Translations under genes and position numbers: made by a program | From: Cryptomeria japonica | Lineage: Eukaryota; Streptophyta; Pinopsida; Cupressales; Cupressaceae | DNA: 64,000 nt | NCBI RefSeq assembly: GCF_030272615.1 | Contig: NC_081410.1 | Location: forward strand, 140,344,849-140,408,848 | Direction: 5' to 3' | Shown: piece after piece, positions 21,406 to 32,974 of the stretch | How the letters are laid out: each line of letters begins with the position of its first letter | Position numbering within the stretch: the stretch's first letter is position 1 | The notes under the pieces: model-generated | Seen by the model: only the letters and a program-made list of their open reading frames with translations | Databases searched by the model: none | What the model was told of the DNA's origin: nothing

Positions 21406-24400
21406 TGATTTGAATTATTTTGTCAATTCAGAGGACAATACCCAAAGCAGAATTTGTGGTATTGTAAACACATAACAAATCATATAAAATTTCATTTCAT
21501 TGAAAATATGTAAGAACCATACAATTTTTGGCAAACTTCGTGAAAGAGAGTTGTATGCCCTTGAATTTATCCCATTTGGGCAAACTCTGTAAAAGAGAGT
21601 TGTATGTCTGGAATGTATCCAATTTGGGCAAACTCTGTAAAAGAGAGTTGTATGCTTGAGCCTGTACAATTTAGGCAATCTTGTGAAGGAGTGTATGCCT
21701 ATAAGTCTATAACTCCATAACTCTCCAAATCCTTGCAATTGGATTCGAATTGATCTTGTTTATAAGCTTTCAAAGAAGTTGAACAGACACCACATTTATG
21801 TCTTCATTGGAAGTCGAAAAGACAATCCAGTATTGAAAGGTTATTAAATTTATATGAGGACTAAAATTAATTAGAGATTAAAATATTTAATACTTTGACT
21901 TATTTCTGATCATTACTCCCTTCTTGAAAGGCAATGGGCCCCATTGCTTGATCATCTTCCAGATAAAATTATGCCATGTAACTTGAAAGTGCTAGTGAGA
22001 CTCTTGAGAGAATAATCGATTCTTCCTGATCTGCTGTAGCAGCAGGAGCCTAGTCAGCTTGAGGTGTAGCAGCTACTGGTTCCTTGGTAGATGTTGCAGT
22101 AGCTTCCTTGTTTCCTTCTGTTGAAGACAAAGACAAGGAAGAGTTTGGCATAGTATGCACAGTGGCTCATTGGTTGTAGATGTACCTGCAGCGATCGAAA
22201 ATGGCTCTGATACCACTGATTTGAATTATTTTGTCAATTCAGAGGACAATACCCAAAGTAGAATTTGTGGTATTGTAAACACATAACAAATCATATAAAA
22301 TTTCATTTCATTGAAAATATGTAAGAACCGTACAATTTTTGGCAAACTCTATGAAAGAGAGTTGTGTGCCCTTGAATTTATCCCATTTGGGAAAACTCTG
22401 TAAAAGAGAGTTGTATGCTTGGAATGTATCCAATTTGGGCAAACTCTGTAAAAGAGAGCTGTATGCCTGAGCCTCTACAATTTAGGCAATCTTGTGAAGG
22501 AGCATATGCCTATAACTCTATAACTCCATAACTCTCCAAATCCTTGCAATTGGATTCGAATTGAGCTTATTTATAAGCTTTCAAAGAAGCTGAACAAACA
22601 CCACATTTATGTCTTCATTGGAAGTCAAAAAGACAATCCAGTATTGAAAAGTTATTACATTTATATGAGGACAAAAATTAATTAAAGATTAAAATATTTA
22701 ATACTCTGACTTATTTATGATCATTACTCCCTTCTTGAAAGGCAATGGGCCCCATTGCTTGATCATCTTCCAAATAAAATTCTGCCATGTAACTTGAAAG
22801 TGCTAGTGAGACTCTTGAGAGAATAATCGATTCTTCCTGATCTGCTGTCTAGTCAGCTTGAGGCGTAGCAGCTACTAGTTCCTTGGTAGATGTTGTAGTA
22901 GCTTCCTTGTTTCCTTCTATTGAAGATGAAGACAAGGAAGAGTTTGGCATAGTATGGGCAACAGCTCATTGGTTGTAGATGTACCTGCAATGATCGAAAA
23001 TGGCCCTGATACCACTGATCTGAATTATTTTGTCAATTCAGAGGACAATACCCAAAGCAAAATTTGTGGTATTGTGAACACATAACAAATCATATAAATT
23101 TCATTTCATTGAAAATATGTAAGAACCATACAATTTTTGGCAAACTCTATGAAAGAGAGTTGTGTGCCATTGAATTTATCCCATTTAGGCAAACTCTGTA
23201 AAAGAGAGTTGTATGCCTAGAATGTATCCAATTTAGGCAAACTCTGTAAAAGAGAGTTGTATGCCTGAGCCTATATGCAATCTTGTGAAGGAGCATATGC
23301 CTATAACTCTATAACTCCATAACTCTCCAAATCCTTGCAATTGGATTCAAATTGAGCTTATTTATAAGCTTTCAAAGAAGCTAAACAAACACCACATTTA
23401 TGTCTTCATCGGAAGTTGAAAAGACAATCCAGTATTGAAAGGTTATTACATTTATATGAGGACAAAAATTAATTAAAGATTAAAATATTTAATACTCTGA
23501 CTTATTTCTGATCATTACTCCCTTCTTGAAAGGCAATGGGCCCCATTGCTTGATCATCTTCCAAATAAAATTCTGCCATGTAACTTGAAAGTGCTAGTGA
23601 GACTCTCGAGAGAATAATCGATTCTTCCTGATCTGTTGTAGCAGCAAGAGCCTAGTCAGCTTGAGGCATAGTAGCTACTGGTTCCTTGGTAGATGTTGTA
23701 GTAGCTTCCTTATTTCCTTCTCTTGAAAATGAAGATTAGGAAGAGTTTGGCGTAGTATGGGCAACGACTCATTGGCTGTAGTTGTACCTGCAATGATCGA
23801 AAATGGCTCTGATACACTGATTTGAATTATTTTGTCAATTCAAAGGACAATAACCAAAGCATAATTTGTGTAATTGTAAACACAACAAATCATATAAAAT
23901 TTCATTTCATTTAAAATATGTAAGAACCATACAATTTTTGGCAAACTCTGTGAAAGAGAGTTGTGTGCCCTTGAATTTATCCCATTTGGGCAAACTCTGT
24001 AAAAGAGAGTTGTATGTCTGGAATGTATCCAATTTGGGCAAACTCTGTAAAAGAGAGTTGTATGCTTGAGCTTGTACAATTTAGGCAATCTTGTGAAGGA
24101 GTGTATGCCTATAACTCTATAACTCCATAACTCTCCAAATCCTTGCAATTGGATTCGAATTGAGCTTATTTATAAGCTTTCAAAGAAGCTGAACAAACAC
24201 CACATTTATGTCTTCATCGGAAGTCGAAAAGACAATCCAGTATTGAAAGGTTATTACATTTATATGAGGACAAAAATTAATTAAAGATTAAAATATTTAA
24301 TACTCTGACTTATTTCTGATCATTACTCCTTTCTTGAAAGGCAATGGGCCCCATTGCTTAATCATCTCCCAAATAAAATTCTGCCATGTAACTTGAAAGT

Positions 24401-25130
24401 GCTAGTGAGACTCTAGAGAGAATAATCGATTCTTCATGATCTGTTGTAGCAGCAGGAGCCTAGTCAGCTTGAGGCATAGCAGCTATTGGTTCCTTGGTAG
24501 ATGTTGCAGTAGCTTCCTTGTTTCCTTCTGTTGAAGGCAAAGACAAGGAAGAGTTTGGTGTAGTATGGGCAGTGGCTCATTGGCTGTAGATGTACCTGCA
24601 ACAATCAAAAATGGCTCTGATACCACTGATCTAAATTATTTTGTCAATTCAGAGGACAATACCTAAAGTAGAATTTGTGGTATTGTAAACACATAACAAA
24701 TCATATAAATTTCATTTCATTGAAAATATGTAAGAACCATACAATTTTTGGCAAACTCTGTGAAAGAGAGTTGTGTGCCCTTGAATTTATCCCATTTGGG
24801 CAAACTCTATAAAAGAGAGTTGTATCTAGAATGTATCCAATTTAGGCAAACTCTGTAAAAGAGAGTTGTATGCCTGAGCCTATACAATTTAGGCAATCTT
24901 GTGAAGGAGCGTATGCCTATAACTCTATAACTCCATAACTCTCTAAATCTTTGCAATTGGATTCGAATTGAGCTTATTTATAAACTTTCAAAGAAGTTGA
25001 ACAGACACCACATTTATGTCTTCATCGGAAGGTGAAAAGACAATCCAGTATTGAAAGGTTATTACATTTATATGAGGACAAAAATTAATTAAAGATTAAA
25101 ATATTTAATACTCTGACTTATTTCTCATCA
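21406..25130 (-). mobile_element. Tandem TRIM-like LTR array: five LTRs, four internal segments
   Basis: Units of about 800-810 bp repeat in tandem. Each has an LTR of about 500 bp (plus-strand TGATTTGAATTA...CTGATCA) and an internal segment of about 300 bp. The segment starts with the complement of a polypurine tract (TTACTCCCTTCTTG) and ends with the complement of the primer-binding site (GGCTCTGATACCA). The LTRs are 21406-21912, 22217-22723, 23016-23514, 23818-24322 and 24627-25130. The element is read on the minus strand and has no gag or pol. The flanks are CACAA and CACAT inside a CA/TA microsatellite, a near-match target duplication. Repeated unequal recombination between LTRs explains the array. 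Confidence 0.9.
21969..22151 (-). pseudogene. Short ORF in the TRIM internal segment
   Basis: In the first unit a frame opens MPNSSLSLSS at 22151 and is rich in Ser, Thr and Ala. It meets TAG at about 22052 and, in the same frame, continues to a second stop at 21969. The TAG (from CTAGTCAGC on the plus strand) is present in all four internal segments, so it predates the amplification. It might be the left-over N-terminus of a gag gene. The second unit has a 12-base-scale deletion here. Confidence 0.3.
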
Positions 25131-27522
25131 CACATACACATACACATGTATATGTATGTATCTATATATATAGGAATATATTATATATACATGTGTATAT
25201 ATATCTTATCATTTTTTAATGTTTGAAAAAAATAAAAATTTCTATGTTATTTAAGCTTATTTAGGCTATTTATTTTAATAACATATAGAATAAGAAATTT
25301 ATGAAATTATACCTTGTTTCTTTATCCTTATATATTTAAAAACATGGATAACCAATTTCTTGACTATGAGTTTTATGTCTTATTTTCATCCTCATTGGAT
25401 TTTAAAATTATAAGGCTACATGTTTAAGCTCTCTTTCTTTCTTTCTTATTTAATAATCAAAGAAAGTCATCATGAACTCTTGGAGATTGACAATGCTTTG
25501 GTGTTTTGATGTTAATATCATTTTTGCTTACAATTTTAATAATTCCATTCATTGCACTAGATTCTAGGATAAACATTTTTACGATTTAAATAATTTATAT
25601 GCTAAAATTTTAGATTTATTATTAAATTCATATATGCATATGTATATGCTAAAATATTTTTATAATATTATTCATATTTTTTAATATAACTATATAGGAA
25701 ATAAACACATAGAGTACAAAAATATATAAAAGTCTAAATATAATAAATCAAATAATATAATATTCACCATTAAATATATTAGATTGAATAAAGGAGAGGT
25801 TATAGAATGCCTCTTTTGTACAAGTGGAATTATCAATGTCAAAGATGTAGGCATGTAAAATATTCAATGATTAGATCTATAAATTTAAAATTGGATCTCT
25901 ACAAAATAAACCCTATCACAAGCCCATCTCTGACATCTTATTTGTGTCTAGATCTAGTCACACACAATTTAGTCATATATTGGCATGATCTTGTCCAATC
26001 CATCATGATTTCATCATCTATTATCACAAACTTATAAAATATAAACACTTCATGAATTTGTTTAAAGAAAAATCAAGTATCAAACTTCCTTGACTCTTAT
26101 TGACTCTTAGTCAAACTCTACTATTGATTTCACAATGTTAGAAGACATAAAAGACATGTAAGGAAAATTCCTAGGTATAGTATTTATCCATGATTGAAGC
26201 AATTCTCGCATCAATACTTGTTAATCATTAGATGATTTTATGATAAACTAATTATTGACTAGGAATTTAGGGATTGCCTTTCAATATGACATCCTAACTA
26301 CTAAATTCAAATGTTTTAGAGTGAGAATTGACAAAAAAAAAACCATATAATTTGAAACAAGAGTCAACTTGGGATAACTAAAAATCATGTTTAAATTTTG
26401 AAGAATGATTACACTTGTGATATAGTATAGAATGAGGGAGCATATATGAATCAATACAAGTATATAACAGTGAGACTAAAACACAGAGTGATGATGGATT
26501 TTTATATTTTGTCAATTTATGTGTAAAATGTATTAAAATAAGAACCATAATAGAATATATTAGGAAAATCCCAAAGTGAGTGTAAAATGAGTGGAGAAAA
26601 CAAGAAAAATGCATATTTTTCCTCTACATTTTGTCCCCACTTTAGCATGAGCAAGTAAACTACTTGAATTATACATGATTAAGTAAACAAGATGAACAGT
26701 AAACTAGCAATTAGATGAAAAATAATATGTTTGGATGGATATTTTTATTTTTCTTTATGTTGTTGCTAGGTTTGTATCTATAAAGCTAAATACATGCACA
26801 AAAAACATGTAAGTGACCCCTATATTTAACACAATACATCATAATAATTTTGTATTTGTGTACTTATATCATTAAACAAATATAAAAGAAAAAAGAGCAT
26901 GGAGTTGAGCTTAAAGAAAAAGGGTAGTGTAGGACCCATATGTGTAAGAGTCACACAAGAACTCAAGATCCTAGGATCACCCATAAAATTATAAATAACC
27001 TTCCACAAGAGAGTACCAAAAGAAATTATTGCTTGGTTATGGATGCAAAAATAGTATAATTATACTCAAGGTCAATGATAGAACATAATGTACACATGAC
27101 TCCTGATTATAAAGGAAATGTGGGAGATAGGACAAGACAAGATTATGACTAGTGTCTTAATCCTATTTCAAGATACAACTAATTAACACTTGATCACATG
27201 TGTACTAGATACTTCTAGAAACATTTTAAAATCTTTAGTTTAAAACTTAACATGTGAAGGTGTGTGAATATGAATTATATGGTGAACTAAATAGGTAATA
27301 TCTGTATTCACACCAACACCACCTCTTAAGTGCAACTTAGCAAAAAGCAAACAAATACAAGTATATAAATATGCATAGATGATGCAAGGATGGGTCTTGA
27401 ATACCAGGTAATGTAAGCTACCCATGAACACAAGATCTATCACAAATTAAATGACTCAAGCTCCTAGGATCACTTTTAAAAATAGAAACAATCTTCCACA
27501 AGAGAGTAACAAGAGAGTTTAT
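25131..27522. other. AT-rich intergenic stretch with a distant direct repeat
   Basis: It begins with the continuation of the CA/TA microsatellite (to about 25205). No gene is visible. A diverged block of about 70 bp with the words CCTAGGATCAC and CTTCCACAAGAGAGTA occurs at 26953-27021 and again at 27450-27515. The second copy touches the LTR start at 27523. This may mark duplication of the old target region. Confidence 0.45.
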
Positions 27523-28800
27523 TGTTGACAACCGTAAGAAGGAAAACTGAGAGAGAGGGGGGTGAATTAGCTTTCACCGGATTAAGACAATTAAGCACAA
27601 CCTCAAATCTGATCAACTACAATAAAAAGAAAGATAACATCAATAACAACAACACACATAAAACCAATATTTTTGATGTGGAAAACCCAGTTAAGGGAAA
27701 AACCATAGTGGGAACCTACCCACAATAAGATGATACTCTACAGTAGTATGTGAAAATATTATAATGGGAAATGGAAATGCATTCAGGCACACTTCCTAGA
27801 TCGCATTGCTCAAATTACAATGATCCTGAAGGCTCCAATCCTCAAGGAAGGTTCACTACCTTACAAAAAGATTCAGACTTCAATCCAGAAAGAATGATCT
27901 ACACAGATCGTATCTGCTAATGCCTCATGAAAATTTTAGTTAAGCTCAAATGTCTGCCCTTCACTGATCTATGCACAACACACCACACCGAAGGATGATT
28001 TCTCTTGTTCACACATACACCACTCTCTGATAATGTAGATTCAACACCATGATACCTAATTACATGAATATTACACCTATTTATATAGATCATCAACCTT
28101 GACTACAAGGTCGGTCAAACCCATAACACCTAATTACAAAATTACATCACACAATACATAAATCAACCACCGGGCCAATGCAATGACATATATATCATAA
28201 CATGGACCTAAATCAAAATCCCCAAACACTCATCACAACAGAAAATTGCGCCAACACCAACCGCAACATGTTAAACCACTGAAATATCACATAAGATGAA
28301 GAATATCACCGGACCATGAAAATCATCAAACAATAGCACAATAATCGATGCGTACCACCAAGACAAATAGAACATGATTAGGAAACACCAAAAAGCACAT
28401 TAGAACCATCCGCATTAGTTGCACCAACACCACTTATGCAAATATTCATCAATCAACACATTAACATCCAAGAACACTAAACAACAACAACTCGGATAAG
28501 AAAGATAGCTTCCAGACCATGAAATCATGAGCCACTTGAAATGAAGATACATACAAACATCAAAAACATTATCCCAAATCCGCAAAATAAGATATGATCA
28601 TACTGGAGCTCACTAGATAAAAAACCAGACTCTTCCAACCACTGAATAGAAAGACAAGAACCTCAAATGCAATCGCTGGATCAAGTGATATGATCAAGAA
28701 GACTTTCGGATAACTGAAACCAATTCTCTAAAACACCAAAACACAAGAATATGTTGACACCAATGACAACAACATATCCTAGCAATAGGAATACCCAAAA
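27523..28800 (-). repeat. 3' LTR of the old copia element
   Basis: It starts TGTTGACAACC at 27523 and ends in a decayed CCCAAAA at 28800, just before ATCTCCCCCTTTGGC (polypurine tract complement, 28801-28815). It aligns with the inverted LTR at 6253-7579, including GATGTGGAAAACCCAG and the tail ATGTTGACACCAATGACAAC. Both shared LTR blocks are present (about 27547-27572 and 27679-27714). Confidence 0.85.
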
Positions 28801-29148
28801 ATCTCCCCCTTTGGCATTGATGGCAACATATAAATATGAAAAACAATCAATGTAAAGGAATGAATCAAAATTAGCAAAATCCAACAGGCTCCCCCTAAGA
28901 TCATGCACACAAAGCTCCAAAGATAAAGAAAATTTTCACATGCTTCTCTCCCACTTTGACAACAATGCCAAAGAAATAAATTGATCAAGCTCTCTCCCCG
29001 CTAGAAAGAACAATATCACCTTCTTAGAATAAATTCACAACTCTGAAACAACTCAATAACTACTCCAGCAGAGTAGCAGCAACAACTCATCAACCCAAAT
29101 AAAGAGATAAGACTATGAAGTCCATCGAATTGATGCATCTCAATGCAC
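28801..29148 (-). other. Copia 3' untranslated region with repeated polypurine-like tracts
   Basis: The true polypurine tract is at 28801-28815. Further complements of GGGGGAG-like tracts lie near 28890, 28949 and 28995, the one at 28949 in the context CTTTGACAACAATGCC. Confidence 0.7.
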
Positions 29149-30647
29149 CTAGTTCTCATCAGGAGGGGTAGAGACCCCTAATTTGTCTCTCAAATACACA
29201 AATGTATCTGCAGGCAAAGACTTAGTGAAAATATTTGCAATCTGATCTTTACAAAGTTGTGTCACACTTTTATTAAAGAAATGGTCAAAGCTGATTCAAA
29301 TTTTTGAAGTAAATCAGTAAAAACTGAAATATATGTTTTGAATTTTGAAATGATGTAAACTAATAAAAATTTTATTCTTTTGTCTATTTTATGTTTGTAA
29401 TTTTAACAAAATTTTAAAAAATGATTTGAATGTAGTTTTTTATAAAGTAAACACTATAATTTAGTTATTGATAAAATGTTGAAATTGAAGTTACACAAGC
29501 CACCACACTTTAATTAGTAAATTTTACTTTTTTTTCATCAATTTTTATTGTGTATATTGATAACTTGATACTTTAGTGCATGGATATATTTTTTACTATT
29601 TTTTATAAATATATATTTTTCAATAAATTTGAAAAGTTGTGTGTTGAAACATAACTCTTTCCAATTCCCACCTGCTTTTTTCTTAATTATTTATCCAAAT
29701 TAGAAAATAATTATATCACCTTGACATAGATTCCTTTCTCTACTACATCATATTTTTTTAAAAAAATTTAAATAAATTATAGTATTTTTCCTTGACAAGA
29801 TAATCAACCTTATATTTTAGTGTTGATGACCTACTTTCAATAAAAAAATATAAAATATAAAAAACTAATTAAATATGAAAAGATATATATTTTGGAAAAT
29901 TCACTTATAGATCTATAAAAAGATATTTTTAAATTTAAAAAAAAAAATTATTTATAAGAGTAGGAGTTGTTGAAACATCGAGTTTTTCTATTTTTTATTT
30001 TTTATTGGCAATTAGACCCAAAGTGGTATAAAATATACATTTAGTAGACACTTCTAATTGGAAAAGTTGTGGTCCATATATAACTTAACTATAATGAATC
30101 TATATAGACCATATGTTTAACTAAAATTATTTATTAGTTAGAATTACTTAAATTCACTTGTGCTAATAGGTTAGCCTAAACCATGACACAATTTTGTGCT
30201 TTTACCTACTCCAGTTTTACTTCTTCATCACTGACTTTCTCCCTTAATAAATGCTACTTAATTGATATATGCTTAGTTTTAGAATGCAGTACCAGATTCT
30301 TTGAAATATTAATAGCACTTGAGTTGTCACAGTAAATAACAATAGGCTCATCATACACAACTCTAATTTCTTTTAGCATCTGTTTTATCCAAACTACTTG
30401 AGTACAATTTGTAGCAGCAACAATTTATTCAACTTCAACAGTAGATAGAGATATAGCATCTTGTTTCTTGCTTGCCCATGACACCAGCTTCTTCCCCAAA
30501 AAGAAAGATCCACCAATAGTGCTCTTCCAGTCATCTACATCACCTACCTAATCAATATCAGTATAGGCACACAACATATAATCACCATTCTTCAGATTCC
30601 ATAACCCATAGTCAATAGTTCCCTTCAAGTATCTGAAACAATGACAA
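29149..30647 (-). pseudogene. Copia RNase H region, split by an AT-rich insert
   Basis: On the minus strand the piece 30647-30190 reads FRYLKG, then TDID/GDVDDWKS-like blocks, KKLVSWASKKQD, KQMLKEIRVVYDEP, YCDNSSAINISK and SKTKHISIK followed by a stop. The frame resumes at about 29266 with QIANIFTKSLP, ADTFVYLRDKLG and a stop at 29149. Together these are the complete copia RNase H domain, which removes RNA from the RNA:DNA hybrid. The stop within the domain and the insert at 29267-30189 inactivate it. Confidence 0.8.
29267..30189. mobile_element. AT-rich insert in RNase H, possible small DNA transposon
   Basis: About 920 bp of non-coding, strongly AT-rich sequence interrupts RNase H. Its junctions carry an imperfect inverted pair, ACAAAGTTGTGTCA (from 29253) and TGACACAATTTTGT (about 30183-30198), which suggests terminal inverted repeats. 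A clean target duplication is not visible; (G)TAAA(A)G on each side is only a partial match. No transposase is encoded. Confidence 0.4.
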
Positions 30648-31460
30648 CTTTAAGAAACCCCCTCTCAAAAAATTATATTAAATATCGGCGATTTTTTTTT
30701 TAAATAATAATAATTTTTATTGACAAATCTTTCCTTTTTTTTTAAGAAAAATATTTATTTTATTGGCGAATCTTGAAAAATAATATGAGTATGCATTAAT
30801 TCCCATTGCAAATCCTTTCATTTAAAAAAATAGTTGTTTTTTTAAAAAAGTAAAGGCTTGAAGGTGGAAATCATTAATGAGTTTAAGGGTTAGAATCTAC
30901 TTTATTTAGTTTCTACCATTGATTTAAAATAATCTAATAGCCCTCTTTGTATTTTGTGAGATAAAATGTACCAACAATTTGCAATACTCATGGGGCCAAA
31001 ACTTCCGTTTAGACCATTGATTTTTATTGAGGTCAACAATTCAAAAGCAATTTCAAACCTCATGAGCATTACAACTTGTAGGTATAATTTACCTCATGGA
31101 ATACAATGAAGGTCATTAGATTATATTTTAAATCAATGGTGGCAACTGAAATTATTGTTATAACCCTAAAGTAACTAATAATTATGATATATTATTGGCA
31201 AATTAATTTAGATTTCTACAATAAATTATTAAATGTTGGCGAATCTGATCCAATCATGTATCGAATATTGTGACGAATCTTGAGTTAAAGAAATTAATAA
31301 AATAAATTCTCTAGCAATTTAAATAACACTAAAATAAAAATTTGTAAAAATGTGGCAATTCGAATCACCTTAAAATTTGAACCTATTAGCCAAATTTTGA
31401 TTCCCAAATTTAAAAAAAAATCCAATTGACGAATATTAGACACTAAAAATTTCAATAATT
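30648..31460. mobile_element. AT-rich insert between reverse transcriptase and RNase H
   Basis: About 810 bp of AT-rich DNA separates RIF (31460) from RYLKG (30647), which are adjacent in copia pol. The word GGCGAAT or a close variant recurs (near 30775, 31235, 31270, 31425). The ends show a loose inverted similarity (AATATCGGCGATTTTTTTTT on the left against AATATTCGTCAATTGG and a T-run read inward from the right). This may be a MITE; the borders are approximate. Confidence 0.35.
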
Positions 31461-31821
31461 TGAAAATTCTTTTAACAACAGTAACATGAGTCTCTTTAGG
31501 ACCAACTTGAAATCTGAGACAAAGACACACAACATGCATAATATCTGGTCTAGTATGAGTCAGGTACAATAGTCCACCAACCATAGATCTATACAAGGTC
31601 TGATTCACTTTCTTAGATTCATCATTCTTAGACAATTTTCATCCAATCACCATATGAGTTCCAATATGTTTAGAATAATCTAACCCAAATTTCTTCAACA
31701 ATTCCTTCACATACTTAGATTGAGAAATGAAAATACCTTTACTAGTATGAGTAATTTGCAATCCTAAGAATAATTTCATCTCACCTATCATAGACATCTC
31801 AAATTCCTTTTGCATATCATC
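31461..31821 (-). pseudogene. Copia reverse transcriptase, C-terminal piece of the old element
   Basis: On the minus strand this reads MQKEFEMSMIGEMKLFLGLQI, ISQSKYVKELLKKFGLDYSK, a stop, then SMVGGLLYLTHTRPDIMHVV and VVKRIF. These are the conserved post-YVDD blocks of copia reverse transcriptase. The upstream part continues at 44247 after the 12.4-kb insert. The last 50 bases (31772-31821) are repeated at 44198-44247. Confidence 0.85.
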
Positions 31822-32969
31822 TGTAGACACCTAAAAATGGTCAACGCTTGCGAAGTCATACTTTAACATTTGCGCATTGCCTCATTTTAGGTTTTTGTGT
31901 CGCATTAACATTTCTCCTATGTCACGCACTTGGTTTTTATCATTTGCGAGCATCGAGTCATTCTTCTACATTCTTCATTCGTCTCGCTCTCAAATTTGGT
32001 CTTGTCGACAACACTATCCAGTCATGATTTTGATTGATTTTATCCTGTCGCATCAATGTGCGTACTCATTTGTCATTATTTTGGACATCGTCAATCCTAA
32101 TTAGGGTTTTGTCCTCTGATCAATCTTATCATCTAGCGATCGATTTGTCATCAATCTTTGTTATGTTTGATCTTGTCATTTTGCGATCAATTTGTCATTG
32201 ATCGTTGTCATTTTCAATCTTGTCGTTTTGCAATCTATTTTGTCATCGATTCTTGTCCTCTTGTCAGTTTTGTCATTTTGCGATCGATTTGTCATCGATC
32301 GTTGTTTGTCTCAATTATGTCAATTTGGATCAATTAGTCATTGTTCCTCATCAATTGGTGCATTTATCAATCAAATCATTTATCAGCATTGGTCCTTTGT
32401 CAGTCAAAATCATGATCATAATCGAATCAACATCAATTATCTTTCATCAAGACCTAATTGTCATCTTTGCATTGCTAATTCATCCTCTAGGGTTTTGTGA
32501 TTTAATCATTTAACCTTGCTTGTCATTTCTTCCTTTAGGATTAATAAATTAATTATTTATCCTAAGTCTTCTTATCACAATTAAATGTTCATTTAATTGG
32601 CTAATAATTCCTCCCTTTGTGAATTAATTAATAAATGAAAAATTATTAATTAATTCACTTAATTTCCTAATTTTCATCAATTTCATCTTTTTCTAATTTC
32701 TTAATTCCACTTTTTCTTTTTTTCCATTTTCTAAATTCCTAATTTCAATTCTCTCCTATTTTTCTCCTAATTTCATGGGAATGACATAAAAATGAAAATG
32801 AAACATTCAAAACTAAAGATTATGCAAATGCAGTGTCAAAAATTAATTCAAACATTTTGATTTGTTTGTGATGATCCTTAATTTCCTATCTACATTAATT
32901 GAAGAATAATTAATGTAGCTAGAAGAGTATTTTTATTTGCTTGTGATGATTTCCGATTTCCTAGCTACA
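31822..32969 (+). repeat. 5' LTR of the 12.4-kb element
   Basis: It starts TGTAGACACC and ends GCTACA, giving matched TGTAG/CTACA termini. It is near-identical to 42825-43792 over about 970 bp. Its centre contains many repeats of words like TTGTCATTTTGCGATC and ATCGATCGTTG. Confidence 0.85.
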
Positions 32970-32974
32970 TTAAT

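Noticed and set aside
21170-21475. Open frames rich in Tyr, Ile and Met
   Set aside because: They are translations of the TATG/TA microsatellite.
21406-25130. CRISPR-like array
   Set aside because: Units are about 800 bp with LTR, primer site and polypurine tract, and the window is plant DNA.
32192-32513. Hydrophobic open frames in the LTR, duplicated at 43195-43516
   Set aside because: They fall in the repeated TTGTCATTTTGCGATC region of both LTRs, in two overlapping frames, with no domain.
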